Shown piece after piece: positions 63,117 through 64,000 of a DNA stretch of 64,000 bases. The stretch is from Pararhizobium gei. GTDB taxonomy: Bacteria > Pseudomonadota > Alphaproteobacteria > Rhizobiales > Rhizobiaceae. Positions within the stretch are counted from its first letter, which is position 1, and every line of letters begins with the position of its first letter. The stretch is from NCBI RefSeq assembly GCF_029223885.1, contig NZ_CP119409.1, positions 1,700,001 through 1,764,000 of the forward strand, given 5' to 3'. A program made the position numbers and the translations under genes. The notes beneath the pieces were generated by a model. The model did no database searches, was not told the origin of the DNA, and saw only the letters and a list, made by a program, of their open reading frames with translations.

Positions 63117-64000
63117 TCAATCGAAAAACGCATCCACAAACTTGCGCCGCCCCAGCATGAACGCATCCGCCACATGCCTGAGTGGAGCCAGATCCACGTC
63201 CGATGTCTTCGCCTTGATGATCTCGGCGAAACGGGCGTATAGCGCCGGATATTCCTGTTCCGGTTCGTCGTGCACGAGGCTTCCGTCGATCGACAGCTTG
63301 GCGCCACCTTCGGAAAGGACCATGCGGCCGGCTTCGGTTTCGGCGACGATGTCCCAGCTCTGGTGACCCGTCTGGCGCCAGTCGAACTCGGCGGAGACTG
63401 GAAGATTCCTCGCATCGGTGAAGGCAATCGAAGCGGCGATCGGGGCGTCGCGGTTTTCCGGGAATTCGAGCGTGGCGGACGTGATGAACAGCGGGTTTGG
63501 CAGGATATGCGTGACGATCGAAAGGGCGTTGATGCCCGGATCGAAGACGCCGAGACCACCGGCGGCCCAGATCCAGTCCTGGTTCGGATGCCAGTGGCGC
63601 ACGTCTTCCTTCCAGATCACCTGGACGCTGTTGATCGTGGTCGAGGCGAGGAAGGCCTTTGCCGCTTCGACGGCTGGCGCATAGCGCGAGTGCCAGCTGG
63701 CAAACAGCGACAGACCCTTCGAGGCGGCAAGGGCTTCGAGATCGGCGACTTCGCTCAGCGTAGCGCCCGGCGGTTTTTCGAGAAACACATGCTTGCCGGC
63801 TTCCAGCGCGACCCGCGCCGCCTGGTAGCGGTACTGCGGCGGCATGCAAAGGGATACGGCATCGATTGCCGGAACGGCCTCCAGCATTGCTTCGATCGAC
63901 TTGAAATTGTCGATGCCATCGACCACCCCGTGACGGCTGGCGGCGGCGATCAGCCGGTAGTCGGCATTTTTCGCGATGGCGGGGAGATGCTGGTCGCGCA
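63117..64000 (-). CDS. Aldose 1-dehydrogenase, Gfo/Idh/MocA family (5' end cut by window)
   Basis: NAD(P)-dependent sugar dehydrogenase, 294 codons visible with the N-terminus beyond the right edge. It shows VSLCMPPQYRYQAARVALEAGKHVFLEKPPG and WKEDVRHWHPNQDWIWAAGGLGVFDPGINALSIVTHILP, which closely match my memory of Azospirillum L-arabinose/D-galactose 1-dehydrogenase. Such enzymes start the non-phosphorylative oxidation of pentoses or galactose. The Lys in EKPPG is the catalytic one. The other pathway genes are not in the window. Confidence 0.88.
   Translation of the reverse strand, partial: RDQHLPAIAKNADYRLIAAASRHGVVDGIDNFKSIEAMLEAVPAIDAVSLCMPPQYRYQAARVALEAGKHVFLEKPPGATLSEVADLEALAASKGLSLFASWHSRYAPAVEAAKAFLASTTINSVQVIWKEDVRHWHPNQDWIWAAGGLGVFDPGINALSIVTHILPNPLFITSATLEFPENRDAPIAASIAFTDARNLPVSAEFDWRQTGHQSWDIVAETEAGRMVLSEGGAKLSIDGSLVHDEPEQEYPALYARFAEIIKAKTSDVDLAPLRHVADAFMLGRRKFVDAFFD

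Overview
The window reads as chromosomal DNA of a member of the Rhizobiaceae (Rhizobium/Agrobacterium group, Alphaproteobacteria). The reasons are the GC-rich coding with strong third-position bias, proteins of distinctly rhizobial type (a TIGR02301 family protein, DUF2232 between rpsR and rplI, an Atm1-type exporter with an N-terminus starting NPFRTLINLWPYMWP), phosphatidylethanolamine synthesis by a short-form Psd plus PssA, and gene orders typical of the group. Assignments come from reading the translated sequence and recalling families; no database search was possible. No insertion sequence, prophage, CRISPR array, rRNA or tRNA was recognised.

Layout. 1-9.4 kb is a mixed region: a MOSC protein cut by the window edge, an MFS permease, a DUF6434 gene with a small Cys-containing neighbour, periplasmic Cu/Zn superoxide dismutase, an MscS channel, a coupled ygfZ/HD-nucleotidase/phosphatase run, small envelope proteins, a Nudix hydrolase and the abasic-site protector YedK. 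9.8-14.5 kb is the most unusual part: cysS with an internal AT-rich segment, followed by vapB-vapC and three tandem GFA-family genes joined by 4-base overlaps, then proline iminopeptidase. A large nested inverted repeat (14532-14710) separates this from cimA, rarD and a ParDE toxin-antitoxin pair. 18-25 kb holds a LOG-family phosphoribohydrolase, a LysM/Ig-like surface protein, an Atm1-type exporter and the psd-pssA phospholipid genes, then an orphan small gene.

25-34.7 kb is a leftward housekeeping run: dnaB, terC, alr, a membrane diguanylate cyclase, radA, cvpA, purF and an SDR enzyme. 35-37.8 kb is an EmrB/EmrA-like efflux pair. 37.9-40.4 kb is the rpsF-rpsR-DUF2232-rplI ribosomal cluster. 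40.7-44 kb has a GGDEF-EAL protein divergent from a PhcB-like methyltransferase, followed by an aldo/keto reductase.

45.4-52.4 kb is the rightward fatty-acid run fabD-fabG-acpP-fabF continuing into mltG, yicC and gmk. 52.4-60 kb is the leftward envelope cluster lptF-lptG-lptD-surA-pdxA-rsmA (lipopolysaccharide export, outer-membrane protein folding, vitamin B6 and rRNA methylation), divergent from pepA-holC as in enterobacteria. The right end has a DUF4160/DUF2442 pair and a partial aldose 1-dehydrogenase.

Most of the window is core genome. The accessory flavour is limited to the cysS-vapBC-GFA block, the parDE pair, the DUF4160/DUF2442 pair and a few orphan small genes.
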